Below are positions 43,722-52,518 of a stretch of 64,000 nucleotides of DNA, one piece after another (position 1 is the first letter of the stretch; every line of letters begins with the position of its first letter). A program made the translations under genes and the position numbers. The stretch comes from Acidobacteriota bacterium (lineage in GTDB: Bacteria > Acidobacteriota > Terriglobia > Acidiferrales > UBA7541): contig QHYH01000098.1 in assembly GCA_003223215.1 (NCBI GenBank), positions 1 to 64,000 on the forward strand, written 5' to 3'. Below the pieces are notes generated by a model. It did not search any database. It saw only the letters and a program-made list of their open reading frames with translations, and was not told the origin of the DNA.

Positions 43722-44273
43722 TCACGAATTTTGAGCCGCCTTAGGCGGCCATTTGGGCGTTTCAATACCGAACTGCCTGGCGTACTCGGCGTTCAATCGC
43801 TGCCAGCCGCCGAACTTCATGACCTCGGCGCCGACGATGCGTCCAATCGGCTGACCCGCGAGGAAGCGCTCAAGGACGTCGAAGGAGATGTGCCAGCCCG
43901 CGGCGCCCCACGAGATGAAGCGGCGATCGATGCTGTGCCACAGCGTCAGGCGCGTGCCGCCACCAGAGGCTTCGAGTTCCCACCGGGTATCGTTGTACTC
44001 CAGTACCTTGGGAGCGTCGGCTCGCGTCACTTTAGTTTCGATCGCTGTGGGCGTTCCCACCCAGGTGAGCCTCACCGTTCCAACCGTACCCAGGCTCCCA
44101 TCGACCTCAAATGGCGCCCACTCGCGCAGATGCGCCGGGTCGGTAAGCGCCTGCCAGACTTTTTCCGGCGGGTGGCGCAGTTCTCTGACGAGAACGAGCG
44201 TTCACTTCTCTCCGTCCTTTCGTACCTGCGCCCCGCTGGCCGGACCCGGTGTGTACTGCTCGCGATCGGTCAT
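43722..44273 (-). pseudogene. SRPBCC (AHSA1-like) gene with an in-frame TGA
   Basis: From ATG 44273 the frame is MTDREQYTPGPASGAQVRKD GEK, then TGA at 44204-44202, then TLVLVRELRHPPEKVWQALT, DPAHLREWAPFEVDG, RLTWVGTPTAIETKVTRADA and later sequences of an activator-of-Hsp90-like SRPBCC fold. The stop replaces what is probably a Trp codon (TGG to TGA) in the first strand. Translation from an internal start would lose this strand. The ATG overlaps the stop of the VOC gene (ATGA), so it is the third gene of the ArsR operon. Confidence 0.75.
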
Positions 44274-44677
44274 CGCGCCGCCTGTGATTTGCGTGCCAGT
44301 TGGACAAGCTGGATGAGGTTGCCGCAGGTGTCGTTCAGCATCGCAATGATGGAGGCGGTCACGTCGGTGGGCGGCATCGTGAACTGGGCGCCGCGGGCCT
44401 TGATCCGCTCGTAGTCGCCCTTCACGTCGTCGGTGTAGAACATGGCCGTCGGCTGGCCTTGTTGAAACATCGCCTGCTGATACGCTTTGGCCGCGGGGTT
44501 GTTGTTCAGCGCCAGCTGCAGCTCAGTGCCGTCCGGCTCCTCGGGCGAGGCCACCGTCAGCCATCGAAATGGGCCCTGACTGAAATCGGTCTTCTTGGCA
44601 AAGCCCAGTACCTCCGTATAGAAGCGCAGGGCCTTGTCCTGGTCATCCACGTATACGCTGGTCACTTTGATTTTCAT
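44270..44677 (-). CDS. VOC-family (glyoxalase/bleomycin-resistance-like) protein
   Basis: A 135-residue protein: KIKVTSVYVDDQDKALRFYT, VLGFAKKTDFSQGPFRWLTV, ELQLALNNNPAAKAYQQAMF, GDYERIKARGAQFTMPPTDV, IAMLNDTCGNLIQLVQLA. It has the paired beta-alpha-beta-beta-beta modules of the VOC fold; the metal ligands of a typical glyoxalase are only partly visible. Both ends overlap its neighbours by ATGA, so it is translationally coupled to the ArsR gene and the SRPBCC gene. Confidence 0.88.
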   Translation of the reverse strand: MKIKVTSVYVDDQDKALRFYTEVLGFAKKTDFSQGPFRWLTVASPEEPDGTELQLALNNNPAAKAYQQAMFQQGQPTAMFYTDDVKGDYERIKARGAQFTMPPTDVTASIIAMLNDTCGNLIQLVQLARKSQAAR

Positions 44678-45075
44678 TTTGCTTCTCCTTTGTCAGGTTC
44701 GCGGTTTGCGCCGCGTCCTTTTCTCCTTGTCTTCCTTTTCGTTGGTGTTGCCCTTTTCGTTGCTGCAGCTTGATCTATGCGGTCGAGGTGGCGTTCGAGA
44801 GCATCCACGTGATCGGACCAGAACCGGCGGAACTGATCCAGCCAGGCATCCACCTCTTGAAATGGTTCAGGTTTCAGCCGGTAGAGACGGCGCTGTGCGT
44901 CCACCGTGGATTCCACGAACCCGGCCTCGCGCAGCACTCGCAGGTGCTTTGACACGGTCGGCTGCGACATGCGAAGCTGACGCTCGATCTCTCCAACCGA
45001 CTGTTGCGACGAGACCAGCAGGCTCAATATCGCGCGGCGGTTCGGCTCCGCAATGATTTCGAACACAGATTCCAT
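44674..45075 (-). CDS. ArsR-family transcriptional regulator
   Basis: A 133-residue winged-helix regulator: EPNRRAILSLLVSSQQSVGE, IERQLRMSQPTVSKHLRVLR, EAGFVESTVDAQRRLYRLKP. There are no metal-binding cysteines in the recognition helix, so it is not an arsenic sensor; regulators of this subgroup with SRPBCC and VOC partners are common. The C-terminus is Lys/Arg-rich. It is the first gene of the operon and probably represses it. Start ATG 45075 chosen over an upstream in-frame codon at 45132. Confidence 0.88.
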   Translation of the reverse strand: MESVFEIIAEPNRRAILSLLVSSQQSVGEIERQLRMSQPTVSKHLRVLREAGFVESTVDAQRRLYRLKPEPFQEVDAWLDQFRRFWSDHVDALERHLDRIDQAAATKRATPTKRKTRRKGRGANREPDKGEAK

Positions 45076-45483
45076 GCTCTTGGTATACTCCACTGAGCAT
45101 ATACGTGTCAAGGCATATGTAAGCGGGGTCACCAGGCAAGCGAGAAGGTCTACCCGCTTCCGCGCGATTCTCCAGAAATATGGGGTTCTTGTCGGGGGCG
45201 TGTGGGTGATAGGTGGGAATCACTACCGGCTCGAACCACGCTTTCACCGGGCCGGTCTGCTGGGGCGGGTACGTTGGGGAATTCAAATTTCATCGGGCTT
45301 TCTTCCCTGGCGGTAGCCTATAAGCGTAGAGCTTGCAGGAGCGGCCGGCATATAGAGCAGCAACATTCCCCATGAGAGATGGGGGCGCAAATAAAGCAAA
45401 TAAATAAATAATGATGTTCAGCGACCGTTAGGAGAAATAGCCAAATTTGTGCAGTTGTTTGACCTTAATCCTGCGCGCGTTCC

Positions 45484-45660
45484 CTAAAGGGCCGGACGCA
45501 GCTTCGCTTGATTAGCGGTAATCACGACCGCCGAGCCGTCGAGTCCCGCCGAGGAAGCTTCGACCCGGATGCTTCCAGGCTGCTTAAGTGCTTGAACAAG
45601 TGCCATGCAGAGCCCGTTGAATGCGCTGCGTCTCGCCTCCGTAAACGAGGAGGGCTTGTC
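45484..45660 (-). pseudogene. GH2 beta-galactosidase-type C-terminal fragment
   Basis: The reverse strand reads SAFNGLCMALVQALKQPGSI, RVEASSAGLDGSAVVITANQ and ends LRPAL-stop at 45484-45486. The pattern FNG.C.A.VQ..K.PG.I.V.ASS.GL...V.I is that of the C-terminal beta-sandwich of acidobacterial GH2 enzymes. Only about 55 codons remain, so it is a relic. Confidence 0.5.
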
Positions 45661-45833
45661 CGATAGCGCTCACCAAGGTTGATCCTCACCTCTGCTCAGA
45701 TGATTGGCCCAGCAACCGTTTCACTGCAAACGTTTTGAGCGCAGTTTGCCTGTGTTTCTCTCCAAGCTGGGGGAGGCGGGTCGGTTGTAATGGCGACGTG
45801 AATCGGTAGCGCGAGGTATTGCGCGAAAGAAAA

Positions 45834-45882
45834 TCCTTGCCTACCCTCTCGACACCGACATGTCGATCGGGTAGGACAAGGA
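45834..45882. repeat. Interrupted inverted repeat
   Basis: TCCTTGCCTACCC (45834-45846) pairs with GGGTAGG-A-CAAGGA (45869-45882), 13 bp with one bulged A and a 22-nt loop. No T run follows. It lies in a region without genes. Confidence 0.45.
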
Positions 45883-46363
45883 TGCTTTGTTTAAACGGAT
45901 CTCCATCTTAAGCCAAAACCTGGGTTTTTAGTGCTCAAAATCCAGGAGCAGTTTCAGGGCGTCCCGGATTGGTATCGCCGCAGCGGCGTCCGCGCTCTGG
46001 TCAGGCAGTATTACGTCGAGTTGCGCTCGGTCCTCTGTACCCACCCTCATCTGCGGTCCTGTCTGTGCCGACCGTTCTGAGATCCTCGACAAAAGGGAAA
46101 GGGGTGGCCCTAAATGGACCGCTAAAATGGCCCAGTCGCTCACCGCCTCTGACACGGACGAGCGTTGTCAGTGGTAGAACAGACGCTTCCTAAGCTTAGG
46201 CGGCTATCACAGACCTGGTGCGATGGATCTCGAGGAAGTCCGCTTACGCCAAAACCGTAGAGAATTCGCAAGCGATACACGAAAAGGGATCAGCGAATCT
46301 AGGGCGCGGTATTCCCAAATCGCGCTGAGATCAACACTCGGCCGCCCAGGCCCAGGGTTGATG

Positions 46364-46777
46364 TTATCTAAGGACATGAAACGATTGGCGGCGTTTTGGA
46401 CCGAAGCGAAATACGGCAAAATGAGCATCGAGGGACGCGACCCGATCAATACCCAGACGCCGCATTACAGCGAAGCTGGTGCGATCCACGATGGAAAATT
46501 CCTGGTCACGCCAGGAAACGCCCATATCCCAAGCAACCTCCAGGTCCGCCAAAGTAACCGTCTCGATTACCGCTATCCCACTCCGCAAGCCTTCCCAAAA
46601 GCGCTCCGCAGCTTTGCGGTCAAGCTTGTGGTGAAGCAACGTCCATGTTTCGACCAAAACGTGATCCGAGGTCACCAGCGTTTCACCGGACTTGAGAATC
46701 GCTTTTGAGCGAGCGTTGCTGCGGTCGGAAGAGTCCGCGGCGGCATACCACATGGAAGTGTCGACAAATAGGCTCAT
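46364..46777 (-). CDS. PIN-domain ribonuclease toxin (VapC-like)
   Basis: A 137-residue protein from ATG 46777. The PIN domain begins SLFVDTSMWYAAADSSDRSN, with the first catalytic Asp, then HVLVETWTLLHHKLDRKAAE with the conserved Glu, DQEFSIVDRTSFAVMRRLGI with the later acidic residues and VASLDAHFAVFRFGP. All four acidic positions appear present. It would cleave RNA when free of antitoxin. Its antitoxin gene lies just upstream (13 bp), so the pair is a VapBC-like module. Confidence 0.85.
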   Translation of the reverse strand: MSLFVDTSMWYAAADSSDRSNARSKAILKSGETLVTSDHVLVETWTLLHHKLDRKAAERFWEGLRSGIAVIETVTLADLEVAWDMGVSWRDQEFSIVDRTSFAVMRRLGIDRVASLDAHFAVFRFGPKRRQSFHVLR

Positions 46778-46790
46778 ATCGCGAGAGCAG

Positions 46791-47048
46791 CTAGCGACGC
46801 CGGAGTTTCCTGTGCGCAAATTGGAAAGCCTCGGCGATCATGGAATCCTTCTGGCTCGCAATATCCGAGCCGCCCGAGCTTCCGAGATCGAAAATACGGT
46901 CTACGTGAGCTGCTGTCTCAGGGCGAGCAAGATCGCGTGCCACCAGACGGCGAAAATACTCTGCGAGAGACACCCCGAGATCACTGGCGCGTTGGCGCGC
47001 ACGGCGCTGCATCTCAGTTTCAAGTGAGATCTGGGTCTTAGCCATCAT
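46791..47048 (-). CDS. Ribbon-helix-helix antitoxin (VapB-like)
   Basis: An 84-85-residue protein; two adjacent ATGs (47048, 47045) can start it. MAKTQISLETEMQRRARQRA and DLGVSLAEYFRRLVARDLAR form a CopG/ribbon-helix-helix DNA-binding fold; the C-terminal tail (SMIAEAFQFAHRKLRRR) would wrap the toxin. Upstream is TATGATGG about 15-25 bases before the start, a plausible -10 region that the pair may autoregulate. Confidence 0.8.
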   Translation of the reverse strand: MMAKTQISLETEMQRRARQRASDLGVSLAEYFRRLVARDLARPETAAHVDRIFDLGSSGGSDIASQKDSMIAEAFQFAHRKLRRR

Positions 47049-47548
47049 TATGGCTCCATCATACCATATTAACCGCTTCCGCAGACGTCCGACGTCCGAG
47101 CGCTCACGCGTTGCAACTGCAGCTCCCAATCGCCGTAGTGCAATGCCAGGAAGTGTCCATGGTCGAGTCCTACATCCGAAGCCCCGCGAGCTTCTAATCT
47201 TGACCGCGACCAGGGAGCGAATCTGCGAAGAATCCCTCTAAGTTGCTGGTTATAGAAGGCTTACGAAATTCGCCCGAATCGCAGAAACTGACGTTTCTCG
47301 CGAGAAAAGGACGGTTTTGCATGGTTTTGGAAAATATGGAAAATGGGCGCGGCGTGCACGGTCGCTTAGTCGTGTATGAATCAGCAAGATCGAGAGAGGG
47401 TGGGCGTAGTTCAATGGCAGAATAGAAGCGTCCCAAGCTTCCTCTAGCAAACTCTAAGTTGCTGGAACAGCGGCACTTATCCACGATAGCGCGGCTGTCA
47501 AATGGACAATAAAGCTCGGGTTCCATCGGAAGTACTGTGAAACACGGA
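47049..47548. other. Junction region with tRNA-Gly fragment and short direct repeats
   Basis: No intact gene. CTCTAAGTTGCTGG occurs at 47236-47249 and 47452-47465, bounding about 216 bp that contain the partial tRNA-Gly at 47400-47441 and its upstream region. The forward strand near 47325 reads VLENMENG, similar to the C-terminal tail of the integrase ending at 53787. Confidence 0.5.
47400..47441 (+). pseudogene. tRNA-Gly(CCC) 5'-half fragment
   Basis: The bases match the acceptor 5' strand (GTGGGCG), D-arm and anticodon stem-loop (GAAGC-GTCCCAA-GCTTC) of the complete tRNA-Gly at 53709-53782. After the anticodon stem the sequence diverges, so the T-arm and acceptor 3' side are missing. Together with the 66 bp upstream (from 47334) it is a diverged copy of 53641-53750. 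Confidence 0.75.
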
Positions 47549-47943
47549 TCAGTGCGCGGATTGAGCCGCCGCCGGGACGCTTGCGGCGACCGCGTTGAGC
47601 GGGGCGATTGCATCCGAAGGGAGTTCTAGCGCCGCAGCTGCGAGATTCTCTCGAAGGTGGCTTGTCGAAGATGTGCCGGGAATCGGCAGAATGTTGGGAG
47701 AACGCTGAAGAAGCCAGGCAAGGGCGACCTGCATGGGGGAAGCGTGCATGGATGCCGCTACACGGTCGACCACCGACGATTGTAATGGGGTGAATCCTCC
47801 CAGCGGGAAGAACGGGACATAAGCTATCCCTTGCTGCGCGAGAGCATCGATGAAGGTATCGTCGCTGCGCCGTGCCACGTTGTAGAAGTTTTGGACACAA
47901 ACTATCTCCGTGATTTTCTGACCCTCCTGGAGTTGCCGAGGAG

Positions 47944-48233
47944 CACCGGCCACCGCTTTGCGGTGGTTGTATGAGCCTGAAACTCTTTTCGAGAGCTCGC
48001 CAGTTATGGTGTGGCCCAAGTAAAATCCGAGGCACAACCTGGCTCGGCAGCTAAGGCCGCATTTTCCCTGGAGCGTTCCTGCCCGACGAGGAGCATGGCT
48101 CCGGTTCTGGCGATTGTGTAGATGGCGGCGGGCGTTGTCCTGAAAAAGGAGAACGGCCCGACCCCGCTGGCGAGATTGTGTAGTTTCCGCCAACCGGGCC
48201 GAGCCAAGTTGAATTCAGTACAGGAAGGTTAGC
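47944..48233 (+). ncRNA. Predicted IS110 bridge RNA region
   Basis: In IS110-group elements the left noncoding end encodes a structured bridge RNA with target- and donor-binding loops that guides the transposase. This 290-nt stretch is long, lacks a coding frame and contains several inverted segments, for example CCACCGC-TTT-GCGGTGG at 47950-47966. I could not identify the guide loops by eye with certainty; a CGACGAGGAG segment near 48090 resembles the target CCGAGGAG. The call rests on family knowledge and position. Confidence 0.5.
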
Positions 48234-49685
48234 ATGAAATCTAAGCCAGAGGAGCAAAACAAAAGAGCCACCAACCATCCAACGCAGCACCAATGGCACG
48301 AGATGAACCGCAAGCAACGACGCGAGATAACGCGCCAGATCCAGAGCGAAGACCTCAGCCTAGAAGTGATCCATCCCGACGCTGGTGGCATTGATATTGG
48401 CAACGAATCCCACTACGTGGCAGTACCGCCAGGCCGAGATAACCAATCGGTACGGCGGTTCGGATGCACCACCGCCCAGCTAAAGGCGATGGCCGCCTGG
48501 CTAAAGCAATGCAGAATTCGAACAGTCGCGATGCAATCCACCGGAGTTTATTGGGTTGCGGTATACGACATTCTGGAACAAGCGGGTTTGGAGGTGTACC
48601 TGGTGAATGCCCGGGACACGAAGAATCTGCCCGGGCGGAAGAGCGACGTGCAGGAGAGTCAATGGTTGATGAAGCTGCACACCTATGGACTGTTGCGAAA
48701 TTCGTTCCGGCCATCACAGGAGATTCGCGAGATGCGGACCTACTGGCGGCAGCGCAACGATCTCGTGCAGAGTGCGGGTCGGCATATTCTGCGGATGCAG
48801 AAGGCGCTGACACAGATGAACATTCAATTGGCCAATGTGTTGACCGATATCAGCGGAACAACCGGACAGGCCATTATCAAGGCCATTCTGGCAGGCGAAC
48901 GCAATCCGCATAAGCTGGCTGAGTTTCGGGATCCTCGCGTCAAGGCGAGTGAGGAACAGATTGCGCAGAGTCTGGAAGGCAACTGGCAAGAGGATTTGCT
49001 GTTCGTGTTGAAGCAAGAGCATAAGGGCTACGAGTTCTGCCAGAAGCAGATGGCGGAGTGCGATCGACAGCTCAAGCAGTATCTCCAGCAGCGAGAGGAT
49101 CGCAGCCACGGTGCTCCTCTGCCGGAAGAGAAGCGCAAGGGACGGCTCAAGAAGAAGAAGGGAAATGCGCCGCAGTTCGACTTGCGCGAAGGCTTGTTCC
49201 GCATGACCGGCACGGACCTAACCCGGATCGACGGCATCGATGTCATGACCGCCACGACCATCATTAGCGAAGCAGGATGGGATATGAGCAAATGGAAAAC
49301 CGAGGACCATTTTGTTTCCTGGCTGCGGCTGTGTCCGGACAATCGCATCAGCGGGAACAAGGTCATTGGCAAAGGCCGGCTGCCCACCAATAATCCCATC
49401 ACTATCGCGTTGAAGATGGCGGCTACCACCTTGCGGTTAAGCAAAACCTATCTGGGAGCGCAGTTCCGTCGATTGCGAACCAGGTTGGAGGCTCCCATCG
49501 CGATCAAGGCCATGGCCGCCAAGCTGGCCCGCTTGGTCTACCGCATGCTGCGCTACGGCATGAAATACGTGGACCAAGGAGCAGCCGTCTACGAGCTTCG
49601 ACACCGAGAGTTACAGATCAAGCGCCTCAAGGCCAAAGCCCAAAAGCTCGGATACCGAGTCACCCCAATACCGGCGGCGGCCTAA
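48234..49685 (+). CDS. IS110-family transposase
   Basis: A 483-residue DEDD transposase. It begins with a 55-residue basic extension, then the RuvC-like start IHPDAGGIDIGNESHYVAVP (first Asp), the conserved VAMQSTGVYWVAVYDILEQA (Glu), LVNARDTKNLPGRKSDVQES (Asp, Asp) and in the second half GLFRMTGTDLTRIDGIDVMT, the transposase-20 domain with NNPITIALKMAATTLRLSKT and the serine-region. All characteristic residues seem present, and the frame is intact. It would excise and insert the element using a guide RNA. It is not related closely to the remnant at 8732. Confidence 0.9.
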   Translation: MKSKPEEQNKRATNHPTQHQWHEMNRKQRREITRQIQSEDLSLEVIHPDAGGIDIGNESHYVAVPPGRDNQSVRRFGCTTAQLKAMAAWLKQCRIRTVAMQSTGVYWVAVYDILEQAGLEVYLVNARDTKNLPGRKSDVQESQWLMKLHTYGLLRNSFRPSQEIREMRTYWRQRNDLVQSAGRHILRMQKALTQMNIQLANVLTDISGTTGQAIIKAILAGERNPHKLAEFRDPRVKASEEQIAQSLEGNWQEDLLFVLKQEHKGYEFCQKQMAECDRQLKQYLQQREDRSHGAPLPEEKRKGRLKKKKGNAPQFDLREGLFRMTGTDLTRIDGIDVMTATTIISEAGWDMSKWKTEDHFVSWLRLCPDNRISGNKVIGKGRLPTNNPITIALKMAATTLRLSKTYLGAQFRRLRTRLEAPIAIKAMAAKLARLVYRMLRYGMKYVDQGAAVYELRHRELQIKRLKAKAQKLGYRVTPIPAAA

Positions 49686-50245
49686 CAAGTAGGAGTTTCT
49701 GGCGAGTGACGTTGCTGAGGCCGATGTGACCAATCAATTCCTGGCGCTTCAGTTCGGCGAGCACAGTAAGTGGTTCTTCGATAGAGCCCTCCGATGGCTC
49801 CAGGACTGCACCAACCCTGAGGTTGACGACATCGAGCCGATCGACACCGAGATTTCGAAGATTGTCATGAACGCCGTCAATCAACGCCTTACGTGAAAGT
49901 GCTGGAATCCAAGATTTGTCTTCACCGCGACGGGCGCCCAGCTTGGTTACGATTACCAGGCTGTCCGGATAGGGATGAAGCGCCTTCTTGATAATCTGAT
50001 TGGTTACATGAGGGCCGTAGTAGTCGCTGGTGTCGATATGGTTTACGCCGGCGGCGATCACCGCTCGGAGAACAGCAACCGCGGCGTTGACGTCCGGTGG
50101 AGGTCCCCAAACTTCAGGGCCGGCAAGTTGGATCGCGCCGTAGCCCATCCGGTACAGGCTGATTGAGGTGCTAGGAAGCGTGAAGGTGCCACCGAGCTTC
50201 GTTTGTTTCGTCATTGTGTTTCCCTCCGATTTGCAGTTCTGAACT

Positions 50246-51493
50246 CTACGCTTCAACAAGGAGTGCCTTAAGTCCGCGGAAACTGAAGTTGGGAAGCCAC
50301 TCCGGCTCTGCTGAAACTGAACGCATCTCCGGGAACTCTTGGAGGATTCTCAACACTGCCACCTGACCCTCAAGCCGAGCAAGCTGATTTCCGATGCAGA
50401 AATGAGCACCGGCACCAAATGCGAGGTGTGGATTTTTCGCACGTTTCAGGTCCAGACGGTCGGGATCCTCGAACTGACTCCCATCGCGATTGGCCGCCCC
50501 CAGCATGAAAATAATCTCCTGACCGCGGCGTGCCGGGACGCCGCAGAACTCAAAGTCCTGCAGGACCATGCGGCCCGTATACTGAACAGGGCTTTCATAG
50601 CGCAGTAACTCCTCGACGGCGCTCCGGATCAGCTCGGGATTGTTGCGAAGCTCGGCAGCCTGTTCAGGGTGACGAAGCAGCGTATACAGACCGTTCCCGA
50701 TAAGATTGCGTGTGGTTTCGTGCCCGCCGAAGAGCAACATCACACACTGCGCATACAATTCTTCCTCGGTAAGAACGTCTCCATCTTCTTCGATCTCCAG
50801 GAGCAAGCTGATTAGATCGTTTCCCTTTTGCCTGCGGCGCACGGCAACGGCTTCGCGAAAGTAACTCGTGAGGCCATGGATGGCCTGCTGTGCCGCAACG
50901 AGATCATCCACGGTCCGATAGGGATTGCCGAAGACGGTAGCGACGGCATTTGACCAGCGGATAAACTTTTCGTGCAGCGAGTCCGGAACACTGAGCAACT
51001 CGGCGATCACGTATGTAGGAAGCGGGTGAGCGAACTGCGGAAGAATATCCATCCGGTGGTTATTGCGGAGCGGCATGAGTAGCCGATGGACGATTTTCTC
51101 GATCTGCGGCCTGAGAGATTCGATTGCCACTGGAGAGAAGCCTTTGTTCATGAGCTTGCGAAGGCGCGTGTGTTCGGGGGCGTCAAAGAAAAGCATCCAA
51201 AGACTGAGGGTACGGGCGAGTTCGGCAAATTCCTTTTGCTTTTCGGTAGGAAACTCGTCAATCAGAGTGCCAGTGCGCTTGGCAGAAAGTCTGGGATCCC
51301 GAAGAAATGTCGAGCAATCTGCATGCTTGAAAGCGGCCCACACTCCTCCATGAATAGTGAGGAACTGAAGCCCGGGCCCGTCAAGGTACCGACGATAGAT
51401 AGGATACGGATCTCTCAGCAATTCCGGCGTAAAGAATTCCTGTGCTGATAAGGGTGGAGGAACATTCGCCATTGCATTAACTCGTTCAGCCAT
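50246..51493 (-). CDS. Cytochrome P450
   Basis: A 415-residue soluble bacterial P450. The I-helix oxygen-binding region is MLLFGGHETTRNLIGNGLYT, the ExxR motif lies in VEELLRYESPVQYTGR and the haem-thiolate loop is HLAFGAGAHFCIGNQLARLE, with Cys ligand. The protein should hydroxylate a small hydrophobic substrate with external redox partners; none are encoded nearby. Start at ATG 51493 has GGGG upstream; an internal ATG at 51472 is also possible. The aldo/keto reductase gene follows 31 bp downstream. Confidence 0.93.
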   Translation of the reverse strand: MAERVNAMANVPPPLSAQEFFTPELLRDPYPIYRRYLDGPGLQFLTIHGGVWAAFKHADCSTFLRDPRLSAKRTGTLIDEFPTEKQKEFAELARTLSLWMLFFDAPEHTRLRKLMNKGFSPVAIESLRPQIEKIVHRLLMPLRNNHRMDILPQFAHPLPTYVIAELLSVPDSLHEKFIRWSNAVATVFGNPYRTVDDLVAAQQAIHGLTSYFREAVAVRRRQKGNDLISLLLEIEEDGDVLTEEELYAQCVMLLFGGHETTRNLIGNGLYTLLRHPEQAAELRNNPELIRSAVEELLRYESPVQYTGRMVLQDFEFCGVPARRGQEIIFMLGAANRDGSQFEDPDRLDLKRAKNPHLAFGAGAHFCIGNQLARLEGQVAVLRILQEFPEMRSVSAEPEWLPNFSFRGLKALLVEA

Positions 51494-51601
51494 GAAGGCC
51501 CCACAGGCCCCCTGAAATTGAGAGAGGGCGAAACAAAAAACCCTAGCACAAGGCTAACACAGTACAAACAACGCTTTTGGTGCGGTGGGTGCCGTCGGCT
51601 C

Positions 51602-51934
51602 TTAGATGTCGTCACTGTGCTCGACGAGTATGTCTCTGGCAGCGGATGACAAGCTTGGGGCAAGCCAGCGGAAGAGGAAGGTTGCACCAACGGCTCCAAG
51701 GATTTGCGCGAGGATGAACACCGGCGCATCGATGGGGCGAATCCCGGCAAAAGTATCGCTTAAGGACCTCGCTATGGTCACAGCGGGATTGGCGAAAGAC
51801 GTTGATGCCGTGAACCAGTACGCCGCCGTAATGTAGGCTCCCACAACGAAGGGCACAAACTCTTCGCAGGCACGCGAGCATCCCCAAATGACCGAAACAA
51901 GGCGAAATAACGTGGCGATGAACTCAAACATCAT
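51602..51934 (-). pseudogene. Aquaporin/MIP channel, C-terminal half
   Basis: The frame encodes FVPFVVGAYITAAYWFTAST, SFANPAVTIARSLSDTFAGI and PVFILAQILGAVGATFLFRW, the second half of an aquaporin with the second NPA motif (NPAVT). The first three helices and first NPA are missing upstream; the apparent start MMFEFIATLFRLVSVIWG only follows the break. No channel could form. Confidence 0.7.
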
Positions 51935-52518
51935 GCGATAAAAGATCTCACGCGTAGTTGCTGTGCCTAGCGGAAGGGCTTTGCAACTTCCGGGTCGTTG
52001 GATCGCTCACAACAGGCAGCTCATTTCATCGAGATTCGCTGCGGTACTCCTCAGCTCAGCGTTGCAACTCCATTACCACCCCATTTTTCGTGTGCGTGTT
52101 GCCGTGGTTGACCACGTCGATTCTCAGCTCCTACGAGCTATAATAGTTAGGCAAAATGCAGTCCGCGAGACGACAGGTCGTGAGAAGGAGGGACTGCCTT
52201 CACATCGACACATCGACACCTTCGGTCGAAGTACGGTCGTTCGTGACACCGCGATCGGTATCTCAGAGCAGGCGATCAATGTGATTGCTGAAGACGCGAT
52301 TTTTGATTCCTTTCACGGAGCAAACAGCCAGTACCTTACCAGTGCCCACACGAGTGGGACGCCTGACAAGACGGCGAATGCCAAGGTCGAGAGGAGGTGA
52401 GAGATGGAGATATTGACTTCACGGGTCTTATCGCTACGTTCCGAAAAGAGAGGCATCAGATCCTGACCTCATGTACACAATCAAGATGGGTAGTCACCTG
52501 CCAGCCTCGCTCTGTGAA
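51935..52518. other. Region without a recognisable gene
   Basis: About 580 bp with no coding sequence that I can support on either strand. Confidence 0.4.

Larger units (their letters stand above)
45076..46363. other. Region without an intact gene
   Basis: About 1.3 kb. The only gene trace is a GH2 C-terminal fragment at 45484-45660. An interrupted inverted repeat occupies 45834-45882. Other open frames in this stretch have no protein-like character. Confidence 0.5.
47941..49706 (+). mobile_element. IS110-family insertion sequence, intact
   Basis: Boundaries come from the split aldo/keto reductase: the left flank matches the gene through GAG at 47941-47943 and the right flank resumes with GAG at 49704-49706. 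The element is therefore about 1763 bp with a 3-bp sequence present at both ends and no terminal inverted repeats, as usual for IS110. A 290-nt noncoding left end precedes the transposase, and only about 18 bp follow it. That is the IS110-group arrangement with the guide RNA at the left. Confidence 0.85.
47549..50214 (-). pseudogene. Aldo/keto reductase gene split by IS110
   Basis: The N-terminal part (ATG 50214 to 49704) holds MGYGAIQLAGPEVWGPPPDV, HIDTSDYYGPHVTNQIIKKA, VIVTKLGARRGEDKSW and GHIGLSNVT. The C-terminal part (47943 to 47549) continues with RQLQEGQKITEIVCVQNFYN, IAYVPFFPLGGFTPLQ and MQVALAWLLQRSPNILPIPG. Catalytic Asp/Tyr/Lys are in the first half. Removing 47944-49706 restores one reading frame (GLSNVTPRQLQEG). 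Intact, the enzyme would reduce aldehydes or ketones with NADPH. It follows the P450 gene by 31 bp and may have been coupled to it. Confidence 0.88.
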
